A DNA stretch of 64,000 nucleotides from CAZFVY01 sp964522665 (GTDB lineage: Bacteria; Verrucomicrobiota; Verrucomicrobiia; Limisphaerales; CAZFVY01): NCBI GenBank assembly GCA_964522665.1, contig CAZFVY010000022.1:7063-71062 (forward strand), in the 5' to 3' direction. The notes beneath the pieces were generated by a model that made no database searches, was not told the DNA's origin, and saw nothing but the letters and a program-made list of their open reading frames with translations. Positions 35,219 to 43,364 of this stretch are shown here, piece after piece. The position numbers and the translations under genes were made by a program. Each line of letters begins with the position of its first letter. Position 1 is the first letter of the stretch.

Positions 35219-36431
35219 GGTCGGACCCCACGCGAATAAGGCGCCAGAGCGGGCCGAGGGTCGCGGCGTAGAGCATCAAGGCGTCGCCGACCTGATTGCT
35301 CGCGCAATACCGAAGACGGCCGTCCGTCCGCGATGGCATCGCGGCGAAATCCAGCGTTGCCGCAAGAGACGCCGTGAAGTCGGTGTCGCCGAACGCCGTG
35401 GCGCCGACAAACGCCAACCCGCTGGAACCGGGACTGATATTCAGTCCCGGTATGATGGGACCGGAATCGACATCCGCTTCGCCCCGCCACGAGACGGGCC
35501 ATTCGCGCGCGTAGCTAAAGCCGAGGATGGTTCGGCCTAGTTCTTTTCGGGCGCGTTCGTATTGGTCGCGCGCGAACGGCTCATCCAACACCTGCAAGCA
35601 ATGGGCGATCAACCAGATACTCGATCCTTCCGGCCCGTCGAGTGGCTCTCGCGTGCGGGTAAAGCTGGATACCAGCAGACCGGTCTCGTGGTGGGTCAAA
35701 TTCGTCTTGGCCATGGCGACCCAGCGATCACGAAGCCCCGAGTGATCGGCGCCGTCGAGGCGGTCGGCCAGAGCGACCGCCGCCAGCGCCACCGCATGAT
35801 CGAAGGTCCAGCATTCGTTGGGGTAACTTTCCGCCACGAGGGTCGGTCTATTCGAGATGTTCGTGACAATTTGGTCCACTCGTTCGCGCAACAAGGGCAG
35901 ATACTCGGGTTTCTCCTCCAGGGCGCGCCGCGCGGCTAGCATGAGCGCGATCTCCCCGTCGATAAACAGGCTCCGCGCCGGCTTGGCCTCAAACGGACGG
36001 GCTTGGGCATACGGCATCAGGAAGACGAACATCCCTCGCTCGCGTTCGAGGCGGAGCGTTTCCTCAATGATTTGGTCCATGACCGGCAGATACGCCGGTT
36101 TGGCCGCCGGCTCGCGCAGTCCCAAATTCGCCAGGGACCAAACCAGAAAACAACGGCCCATAAAATCCCACTCGGCATTGGTAGCGCGCATCCGATCCAA
36201 CTCACGGCGCAATGACTCGGGATTCCGCCACGTCGCCATTTGTTGCGCGGCTAATTCGCGCGCCTTGGCAGAAACACCCTTGGCGAGGTAAAAGTCGCCC
36301 GACGGCTTGGCGAAGAACAGATGAACCAACGGCAGCCAAATCACGGCGCCGACAACCAGAGCGACCGCCGCCATTGCAAGACGCCTCCGGATCGGCTGGA
36401 CGGTCCCTGCTTCGATTTTCATATCCAACAT
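35211..36431 (-). CDS. Membrane-anchored alpha-helical protein, possible alpha/alpha-barrel enzyme
   Basis: A 406-residue protein with a basic N-terminus and one membrane anchor (about residues 19-41, MAAVALVVGAVIWLPLVHLF). A large all-helical extracytoplasmic domain follows. Segments such as SLFIDGEIALMLAARRALEE, SYPNECWTFDHAVALAAVAL, LSSFTRTREPLDGPEGSSIW-type sequence and GLAFVGATAFGDTDFTASLA resemble alpha/alpha-barrel enzymes such as the linalool-dehydratase-isomerase-like or glycosidase superfamilies. That assignment is only pattern recognition. The stop overlaps the start of the 107-aa membrane protein gene by 8 bp. An ATG three codons further in (36420-36422) is an alternative start. 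Confidence 0.65.
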   Translation of the reverse strand: MLDMKIEAGTVQPIRRRLAMAAVALVVGAVIWLPLVHLFFAKPSGDFYLAKGVSAKARELAAQQMATWRNPESLRRELDRMRATNAEWDFMGRCFLVWSLANLGLREPAAKPAYLPVMDQIIEETLRLERERGMFVFLMPYAQARPFEAKPARSLFIDGEIALMLAARRALEEKPEYLPLLRERVDQIVTNISNRPTLVAESYPNECWTFDHAVALAAVALADRLDGADHSGLRDRWVAMAKTNLTHHETGLLVSSFTRTREPLDGPEGSSIWLIAHCLQVLDEPFARDQYERARKELGRTILGFSYAREWPVSWRGEADVDSGPIIPGLNISPGSSGLAFVGATAFGDTDFTASLAATLDFAAMPSRTDGRLRYCASNQVGDALMLYAATLGPLWRLIRVGSDHD

Positions 36432-37264
36432 CCGCTTCAGACGCTTCCGCTCGGCCAGGACGCCAAACTTTCGACCGCCAATCGTCCCGGTTGCGTCGCC
36501 AGCGGACCGATGCTAAACCAGCCGAGGGCGCTACGACGGGGCACACTACACTTTCTGCGCCGAGCTTGCCGGAATGCGGTTGCTTCAGCGCACGCCAGCC
36601 ACTTTAGAGAACCCGGCTTCCCGAATCCATAACGGTGGCGATTTGTGCGCCCACGACGATCGTTCCGTCCATTTGAAGCTCGAGAATTTGACATTAAACG
36701 CGATCGAACGTTCAACCGCGCGTAAATCTTTGGCCAGCGCCAGTTCCAAAAGACGTCCCCAAGGCGTCACCGTTTTGGTATCGCTTTTTTGAAATGCGTC
36801 ACGGCCACAAGTGAGTTACTCAGGCGCGGCAGTTCTATGGCCGCGTTAGCGTGACGCGTTGGGGGACGACACGACGAGCAAGCAAAGATCGGGGCGACTC
36901 GACATATGTTCGGTTCTTAGAATTGGCGCCTGGTTGTCAATCCAAAGAACCGACCCGTTTTCGACCTATTTTGCGTGGCGCATCAAAATCGAGCGTTACC
37001 CGAGAGTGGAGAACTTATTGCCGTCATCGCTGGCCTCAAAACCACCCGGTCAAGGTCGAGTCAAAACCGGCCGCATTGAGGCATTTTGTTTGCGTAGGTT
37101 TCGTGATGCAGTCCAGGGTTTATTTCAATCGCTTCATCGCCGCTGGCGCCGCGATCGAACGAGCCTCCCCTTCCCCCGCGTCTCCTGGGAGCATCCCCTT
37201 TTCCTCCACTGCCACCGCCGAGATCGACGCGGACGCTGCCTGCGGCCGTTGCCGCCCGCGACTC
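36432..37264. other. Gene-free interval of 0.8 kb with a decayed palindrome
   Basis: No frame here has protein-like composition with a start signal. Positions 36910-36957 (tcggttcttagaattggc ... gtcaatccaaagaaccgacc) look like a diverged copy of the GGTTCTTAGTATTGGCAA hairpin at 34778 and 38606. Confidence 0.45.
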
Positions 37265-38485
37265 TCAGACGGAGCTTATCAAGCGCTGAGCGGCAGCCTG
37301 GGCGCCGTCGCGGCGCACGGCGCTGGCGATGGCTTGGGCACGGTCGGCCACGTCGGATTGGAGGGCGCGTTTGAGCGAATCCGTTAGCGAGTCGATCGTT
37401 GGCGCGCCAGCCGGGTGCGCCGATCCGATGCCGAGCTGGTGTATTCGCTGTGCCCAGTAGTGTTGGTCGTAGATCTGAGGGAGGACGACTTGGGGCGCTC
37501 CCGCCAGCGCGGCCAAGGTCGTGGTGCCCGCGCCGCCGTGGTGGACGACGGCGGCGACCCGTTTGAAGAGGGCCTGCAGGTTGACCTCCCCGATGGCCAG
37601 ACAGTCCGGTTCACTGTCAACGAGTGACAGGTCGGCCCAACCACGGGACACGATCGCGCGATACCCGAGAGCGCGAGCTGTCCGGATCATCACCTGGCTG
37701 AGGTCTTGCTGCGCGCGCATGCTGCCGAAGCCGAAGTAGAGGGGTGGCGCGCCGACCTCAAGAAACCTCTCCAGTTCGGGGGACAATGGACGTTCATCCG
37801 CTAGGATCCACGCGCCCGTCTGAACCACGCCTTGGTCCGTGGGATCAGGCCAGGGCGCCAACGTGGGATCGGCCGCGAGCCAGGGCCGATCGGTAAAGAT
37901 GTGGCCGCGGGTGTCGCTGACCGGGGCCAGGCCCGAAGCCGCGCGATGGGAGTTGAGCGCTGGCCCGAACAAATCGTCGAAACGTTCCGCGTCCTTAGCC
38001 CAGAGTTCGCGATTGTCAGCCGACGCGGGCGCCGGCGCCTGTCCAGGTATCGCCGGCAATCGAGGCGGCGCGTGGCGCCGCGATGGCAGAACGTTGGGAG
38101 AGTACGCGGTGAAGATGTAGGGAATACCCATCTTCTCCGCCACCGAACGAGCGGCGATCTGCAGGGCCGTTGCCGCCACGATGATGTCACAGCCTTCTGC
38201 GGCGGCGGCGATAGTTTCGAATTGGGTCGCCACCGAGGTTTCCGCCAGCTGGCGCCGGGACTCGGGCGACGGAGGGGCAGGCGTCGCTGCCGGCCGGCCG
38301 GCCGTGAGTTTGCGCAACTCAGGGCCGATGGGTGTGACGGGGATGCCAAGTCCTTCGATCCAGTCGCGAAAGTCGGGCGGGGCGCAAACGCGAACCTCCT
38401 GACCGAGCGCCTTCAACTGCGACGCCAGGGCCACCAAGGGCTGCACGTCGCCACGTGATCCGATTGTCGAGAGCAGGGCCCGCAT
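37265..38485 (-). CDS. UDP-glycosyltransferase-like family 1 glycosyltransferase
   Basis: A 406-residue GT-B glycosyltransferase. The N-terminus MRALLSTIGSRGDVQPLVAL is the signature of the sterol-glucosyltransferase/macrolide/vancosaminyl transferase group. The C-terminal nucleotide-sugar site has LYFGFGSMRAQQDLSQVMIR, GEVNLQALFKRVAAVVHHGG and AGTTTLAALAGAPQVVLPQI followed by YDQHYWAQRI. It transfers a sugar to a lipid or small-molecule acceptor; sterol or hopanoid acceptors are possible but unproven. Its ATG overlaps a preceding stop (TAATG at 38483-38487), the end of a split small gene, so it belongs to a CehA-gene X-glycosyltransferase operon. Confidence 0.9.
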   Translation of the reverse strand: MRALLSTIGSRGDVQPLVALASQLKALGQEVRVCAPPDFRDWIEGLGIPVTPIGPELRKLTAGRPAATPAPPSPESRRQLAETSVATQFETIAAAAEGCDIIVAATALQIAARSVAEKMGIPYIFTAYSPNVLPSRRHAPPRLPAIPGQAPAPASADNRELWAKDAERFDDLFGPALNSHRAASGLAPVSDTRGHIFTDRPWLAADPTLAPWPDPTDQGVVQTGAWILADERPLSPELERFLEVGAPPLYFGFGSMRAQQDLSQVMIRTARALGYRAIVSRGWADLSLVDSEPDCLAIGEVNLQALFKRVAAVVHHGGAGTTTLAALAGAPQVVLPQIYDQHYWAQRIHQLGIGSAHPAGAPTIDSLTDSLKRALQSDVADRAQAIASAVRRDGAQAAAQRLISSV

Positions 38486-38788
38486 TATGATTCGGCTTTG
38501 CCAAATGTAGGCTGGTTGGCCGGGAACACTTCAAAATGACGACTGAGCTTGGCTAATTCGCGGTAAAAATCAAGCGTCTTGCCTAAATCGCGGGCATGGC
38601 CGACGCAAAGGGGTCGGTTCTTAGTATTGGCAAATAGTTGTCAATACTAAGAACCGACCCCTTTGGCATTCGACGAGACCGTCGTGCTCCGGACGGCAGA
38701 CTTTGCGCAACGCAAAGGTGACCCCGTTTCGGCGCAGGACGTCGCACTCCTCTTGCCATTTTGGCCGCTGGGTAGAAGTCCAGTTCAC
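38485..38788 (-). pseudogene. Small operon gene split by a palindromic element
   Basis: On the minus strand a GTG at 38788 overlaps the stop of the CehA/McbA gene (GTGA). It opens a frame with WTSTQRPKWQEECDVLRRNG and ALRKVCRPEHDGLVEC, which then enters the palindrome at 38665 and hits a stop inside it. Beyond the palindrome, in another frame, CVGHARDLGKTLDFYRELAK followed by LSRHFEVFPANQPTFGKAES ends in TAA overlapping the glycosyltransferase ATG (TAATG). Both overlaps with the neighbours, the shared strand and the protein-like composition argue for one former gene of about 80 codons interrupted by the insertion. The family is not recognised. An ancestral frame is recovered if the palindrome plus one base is removed. 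Confidence 0.5.
38606..38665. repeat. Hairpin element, GGGGTCGGTTCTTAGTATTGGCAA, inserted in a gene
   Basis: Arms 38606-38633 and 38638-38665 pair over 28 bp with one mismatch around a 4-nt loop. The sequence matches the 34778 element except for GTCGG versus GTCAG and the CAAA versus CGTA ends. Both flanks read as fragments of the same gene. Confidence 0.85.
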
Positions 38789-40449
38789 GGCCGAGAGGGT
38801 TGCCGTCCTGGTGTCGCCTCCTTGATCGCTTGATAAAATTTCAACGCCCGCTGGTACTCGTCGAGCGCGGCGGGGGGCAGGAAAGATTCGTTGCGGGCGA
38901 TTTCTTCTTGGACTCGTTGAATCAGGTAGTCGATCTCCTCGTGCCGCGGGCGGAGCGGACGGCCCGGGAGTTCAAGGAACACCGGATTGCTGTGGGCGAA
39001 GCGACTGCGGCGGCCGCCGTTGGCTTCGAAGGCGCGGACGGCGACCCAGCCGGAGCTTGCGACCGGGACTGACTCCGCGAAGGGATTCGTGAAGGAGAGG
39101 TCGCCGACCGGTCGATTCACGGGAGAAATGTTTCGCACGATCCGACCATTGACGATGATTTCCAGATGCTCCAACGGCGCGGCGCTTTCGACGGAGCCAG
39201 TGACTCGCGCCAGCGGAGCGCTGAGGTCGAGCTGAAGCGTGGTTCCGGGTTCGTGGTCGTTCACTTGGACGAATAGCATCGGGCCGGTGGTGACAAAACT
39301 GTCGCCGGACCGCAACGCGGCAAGCCAGTTCTCATAACTGAATCCGTTCGGTTGCCGCGCATAGACGCGACCGAATCCGAGCGGGACTGGATGCACGCCG
39401 GAGCCGGACCCGCCGGTGACCCGCATGGGCAGGCCGCAGTTCAGGAGCGCGTAATAAGTCTGAAACCCGAAATCGATCCAACCCCACTCGGTGAATCCGC
39501 GCGCGTCCATCTCCAGATTCATGTACTTGCCAGCGGCGGAAACCGTCCATTGGGGAAAGCCGAACGGGACGCGCCACAGGTGGTTGTTCGCCAGTTCAAA
39601 CAAATCGGGACCCAGCGCCGCCGCCATCGCGATCGTCCACGGCCACGAATGTTTTTCCAACTCGATCAGCGCGCCTTCCCGTCGCGCTTGCGCCAGCGTC
39701 GGAGCCACAGGCGGCACGCCGGACGCCAGCGTCGTTTTCTGCCCCAGGACGAGAAACGCGCCCAAGGTGTGGGGTTTTCCGCCGACGTTCACGATTTCAA
39801 ACTCGGTATTGAGCGGATAGAGCAAGTGAGTCGAATCGATGGCCAGCGTCTGACCGGGTGGGACGGGAGCGGTCACTTGGTTCGCGGTCGCGGGCGGGGC
39901 CTCGGCGCGGGTGACCCAGTGCGAGAGCGGGAAGCCGATGTTCAGGTCCTCCGCCAGCAGCAGATTGGTCATCTCGGTGAGCGGGCGATGCGAGTGAGTG
40001 TCGCCGGAGAACCAGCCGCGTTCGGCCATGTCGATCCAGCGTTTCAGTTTCAATTCCACGCGCGTCGGGACGTTTCCGACGGAGAGCGCTTGTTCGCCGG
40101 GGAGGAATTCCTTGCCATGCTCGGCCGAGAAAATATACCGGCCCGGTGGCAATTCGACCGAGAACGGATGGGCCGAAAGCGTCGTGTGCAGCTCGACGCT
40201 GTCCGTCCCCACTTGGTGGCGGTAGGGAATTGCCGAGCCGGCCGGCGCCGCGGACCTCGGAAAAAACCACGCTCCCTCCGCGGAGCGGACATACACCCGC
40301 GCCGGCAGCGTCACGCCGGTCGAGGCGTCCACGACTGCTCCGGTCACGGTGACGGTCGATTCAGCCGCGCGCGCGGCCAGAGCGAGAATCCCTGCAACGA
40401 GGTAAGCAAAAGGGACAACAATTCGTCTTGGATCACGGGCGCGGCGCAT
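38785..40449 (-). CDS. CehA/McbA family metallohydrolase (PHP-like), secreted
   Basis: A 554-residue protein with an export signal (IVVPFAYLVAGILALAARAA). An N-terminal carboxypeptidase-regulatory-like beta-sandwich holds VTGAVVDASTGVTLPARVYV. A PHP-type domain follows with the metal-binding GWFSGDTHSHRPLTEM motif and a later LIELEKHSWPW. CehA and McbA act on carbaryl and other carbamates, but most family members are uncharacterised periplasmic hydrolases. I start at the ATG 40447-40449, directly before the basic n-region; 12 upstream codons are less likely. Its stop overlaps the GTG of the split gene downstream, which links it to the glycosyltransferase. Confidence 0.82.
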   Translation of the reverse strand: MRRARDPRRIVVPFAYLVAGILALAARAAESTVTVTGAVVDASTGVTLPARVYVRSAEGAWFFPRSAAPAGSAIPYRHQVGTDSVELHTTLSAHPFSVELPPGRYIFSAEHGKEFLPGEQALSVGNVPTRVELKLKRWIDMAERGWFSGDTHSHRPLTEMTNLLLAEDLNIGFPLSHWVTRAEAPPATANQVTAPVPPGQTLAIDSTHLLYPLNTEFEIVNVGGKPHTLGAFLVLGQKTTLASGVPPVAPTLAQARREGALIELEKHSWPWTIAMAAALGPDLFELANNHLWRVPFGFPQWTVSAAGKYMNLEMDARGFTEWGWIDFGFQTYYALLNCGLPMRVTGGSGSGVHPVPLGFGRVYARQPNGFSYENWLAALRSGDSFVTTGPMLFVQVNDHEPGTTLQLDLSAPLARVTGSVESAAPLEHLEIIVNGRIVRNISPVNRPVGDLSFTNPFAESVPVASSGWVAVRAFEANGGRRSRFAHSNPVFLELPGRPLRPRHEEIDYLIQRVQEEIARNESFLPPAALDEYQRALKFYQAIKEATPGRQPSRP

Positions 40450-40538
40450 CGTTCGATTGTTCCGCCAACGGCCCGCGTTTGACAAGCCGTCACGGGGATA
40501 TGAAGGCCCGGCGATTCTCGCTCCCGCGCGGGTAGAGG

Positions 40539-43232
40539 CTATTCGCGGACAAGAGTGTCCACCGCCTGCTCCAAGTCACGCCCGCGGAGGTCGCGATAGC
40601 GGATGACGCCGCGGGCGTCGAGGACCCAGATGTTTGGCCAGCTACTCACGTTCCAGTTTTTGGCAATCTTGTCGTCGCGGCTGTCTCGGAACGACGGCCA
40701 GGTAATCCCGTATTTTTCAATCTCCTTGCGCGCACGGCTGAGGTCGCCGTGAAGGAATACGCCGAGCAACGCGAACGGTTTTCCGGCCATCCGTTCAAGA
40801 AGTCTGCGGTGCTCCGGCGCTTCGGTGTAACCGTGATCCCAAAACACCAGGACGACGACCTTGCCGTGGTAGTCGCTCAATTTCAGACGCTGGCCATTGA
40901 TGTCCTCGGCGTCGATTTCCGGCGCCAGCCGGCCGATGGTCAGGCGCCGTAATTCCCACAGTTCAGGCTTGGCAAGTTCCTCTAGAGTATGTCCCTGTAT
41001 TTTTACGCTGGCGAAATCGGTTCGAGCGCGCTCGAACAGCCGCTCGGCTTCCGCCGCGGTTTTGTGATCCTGACCGTGCTTCGACTCATCCATGAAGACG
41101 GTCGCCAAACTAAAACAGGCGACGCCCCGGACTTCCGCGTTCGGATTGTCATCGAGAAGCGCCCGGAGCAAGGCCTTTGACGAGCGATGGCGCAAGCGCG
41201 CCAATTCTTGCGCGAGAAAGGCCAGGTTCGGGTCGCGCGTGTGGGCGCGCAGGATCGCGTCGGCGGCCCGCTGAACCTCGGGACCGTCCGGGGTATTGAG
41301 CAGAATCCACGTGGCGGCGTCCAGCGCCTCGGGCAGAGACGGGCCGTTCTCGATGACCGCGACGCGGTCGGCCAGGGTGGGCGGCGCCGCGCGGGCGGCC
41401 CCGGCGGCCGAAGTGGGCGAAGCGTCGGCGTTTTTCGGCGGCAGGTTTTCGGATAGCCCCGAGCCTGTCCAATAACCGATGCTCCGGTGAATGCGCAGGT
41501 CCGTGACCGGCGCCCCGACCGGCAGGGCGAGGCCGGCGAGAGTGAAACACGACGAATCAACGGATAAATTGTAGAGGGGTTTGGAGCGGACGAAGCGCTT
41601 GCCAAGCGAAGGCGCGCCACTCTGGTAATCCATCGTGGTGACTTCGGTCGGCAGCGGGTCGCCCGCGTCGCCACCGGCGTATTTCGACACGACCACGTCG
41701 GACCCGCAGGCCTGCTTGAGCAATCGCTCCGGACTGGCTGCGTCGATCCAAAATTCGAGGGCCGTGCCGGATTGGGCAAGCACGCGGACTTGCCAGGCCG
41801 GCGCACCATCCACCAACTCCTGGCCGAGCAAACGGATCGACTTCGCGTCATTGTAACCCAGACAGGTCTCGACCGTGGCGCTGACTGACGGCGAAGAGCA
41901 GAGACCGAGGCAGCGTGGATCGAAGACGAACTGGCCCGTGCCATGGCTTGGGTCATCAATGGTGACGTGCTCCGTCTTGCCGTCCGTCTCCCAATAATCG
42001 ATCAGCACGGCGCCATCATAGGCCAGCGCATGATGCGACGCGAAGCCTTGCAAAAATCCGGCGCGGACGGCCGCTTCGCGGTCCAAACTGTCCGCCTGCC
42101 GGCGGATCCGCTCCGCTTCGGCTTCGTCGGGCGAGTAGGCGTAGCGGTACTCGCGGCCGTACTGATCGAAGCGCAGCTTGGCGCCATCAAACAACGCCGT
42201 TATTCGCAGCTGGTTCGTTTCCGGGCGGCCAGGCGCAAAGTGTTCGACCATCACTTTGAACTCCAACGAACCCGACGCGATCCGGCCCCGCGCGCGGGCC
42301 ACCGCCTCTAACAGTGCGCGCGGGTCCGGTTCCTGTTCTGGCTCCGCCACGGTTGCCGCGCGAGCGACCACCGGTTCAGCGGTTCGGTTCGGCCGGTCAG
42401 CGGCCAGCGTTGTTCGCGGCGCGTCAGCCGGTAGGCGCGGCGCCCCGTGATCCCGCGAACGAAAATGGAGGTACGTGGTCAACGCGACCAGCGCCGTGGC
42501 GGCGACGCCGGCGCCGAACTTCATCCGCGCGGAGCGCGATCGATTTTTGAGTCGCGACGGACGGACGCCACCGCCCGCCGCGCGGAGGGCGCTGACTCCG
42601 GCCAGCGAAACCGTAGCCGAAATCGACCCGGCCAAGCCCGCGGGCGCGCCTTGCGCGGCGTGGGCGGAAATCACGACGGCCAAGCCACTGGCGCCGACGG
42701 TGACGCCGTGCTTGACGAAAAACTCCCGCAAACGGTCCACGGCGCGACTCACCCGCTTTTGCGCCGCGTCGTCGCTCGTGCCCAGCGTCTGGCCGACCTC
42801 GCGCAAGGATTTGTTCTCGAAGTAACGGAGCAGCACCGCGGCGCGATCGGTGTCGTCGAGAGCCTGCATGGCTTCGTCCAGCAGCGGCTCGACGCGGGTC
42901 CAATCGCCGGCGGTGGCGTTGATGGCGTTCATTTCCATGGCAATTTGTTCGCGGAGCTGACGGCGGGCCTCGCGGCGAACGACGTCGATGGCGGTTCGCC
43001 GGGTGACTTGATAGAGCCACGCGGTAAGGATGGTGTCGGGCGCGAGCGAAGCCGACTGGCGTGCGAGGTCGGCGAAAACGGATTGCGCGACCTCCTCGGC
43101 CAACTGCGGCGAACGGACTTGCCGCAGCGCGGCGGAGAAGACGAGATTCAGATGTCGGTTGACCAGCGCGGCGAAGGATTCCTCCGCGTGGTTTCGCGCG
43201 TAGTCACTCAGGAGTTCCAAGTCGGCGCTCAT
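40539..43232 (-). CDS. ECF sigma factor fused to a membrane segment and a Cys-less TlpA-like redoxin domain
   Basis: An 897-residue multidomain protein. Sigma region 2 spans about residues 18-95 (SPQLAEEVAQSVFADLARQS; LTAWLYQVTRRTAIDVVRRE). Region 4 spans about 118-175 (ALDDTDRAAVLLRYFENKSL; GQTLGTSDDAAQKRVSRAVD). A moderately hydrophobic Ala/Gly/Val stretch covers 176-216 and a strong membrane segment 239-257. A middle part (about 290-580) looks LolA-like (ARGRIASGSLEFKVMVEHF; WQVRVLAQSGTALEFWIDAA). A helical stretch and a C-terminal AhpC/TlpA-type thioredoxin fold (about 760-897) follow: LKLSDYHGKVVVLVFWDHGY and then the expected SWPNIWVLDARG. The catalytic CxxC is replaced by GYTEAPEH. It probably acts as a membrane-tethered sigma factor. 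The ATG at 43230-43232 begins the conserved domain. Confidence 0.9.
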   Translation of the reverse strand: MSADLELLSDYARNHAEESFAALVNRHLNLVFSAALRQVRSPQLAEEVAQSVFADLARQSASLAPDTILTAWLYQVTRRTAIDVVRREARRQLREQIAMEMNAINATAGDWTRVEPLLDEAMQALDDTDRAAVLLRYFENKSLREVGQTLGTSDDAAQKRVSRAVDRLREFFVKHGVTVGASGLAVVISAHAAQGAPAGLAGSISATVSLAGVSALRAAGGGVRPSRLKNRSRSARMKFGAGVAATALVALTTYLHFRSRDHGAPRLPADAPRTTLAADRPNRTAEPVVARAATVAEPEQEPDPRALLEAVARARGRIASGSLEFKVMVEHFAPGRPETNQLRITALFDGAKLRFDQYGREYRYAYSPDEAEAERIRRQADSLDREAAVRAGFLQGFASHHALAYDGAVLIDYWETDGKTEHVTIDDPSHGTGQFVFDPRCLGLCSSPSVSATVETCLGYNDAKSIRLLGQELVDGAPAWQVRVLAQSGTALEFWIDAASPERLLKQACGSDVVVSKYAGGDAGDPLPTEVTTMDYQSGAPSLGKRFVRSKPLYNLSVDSSCFTLAGLALPVGAPVTDLRIHRSIGYWTGSGLSENLPPKNADASPTSAAGAARAAPPTLADRVAVIENGPSLPEALDAATWILLNTPDGPEVQRAADAILRAHTRDPNLAFLAQELARLRHRSSKALLRALLDDNPNAEVRGVACFSLATVFMDESKHGQDHKTAAEAERLFERARTDFASVKIQGHTLEELAKPELWELRRLTIGRLAPEIDAEDINGQRLKLSDYHGKVVVLVFWDHGYTEAPEHRRLLERMAGKPFALLGVFLHGDLSRARKEIEKYGITWPSFRDSRDDKIAKNWNVSSWPNIWVLDARGVIRYRDLRGRDLEQAVDTLVRE

Positions 43233-43364
43233 CGTTTGGAAACATATCGCCACCGGTCGGATGAATCCGACACGATTTCGCTTTGTTCCCCGAACAATCG
43301 TGACGTTCAGCGCGGCGACGCGGCGCTCGCCAATTCGCCGTCCTCCCCAAAAAAGGGAAACGCG

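Noticed and set aside
36851..37387. 178-codon plus-strand ORF before the glycosyltransferase
   Set aside because: Arg/Pro/Ser-rich, starts in the decayed palindrome region, and its end overlaps the glycosyltransferase antisense.
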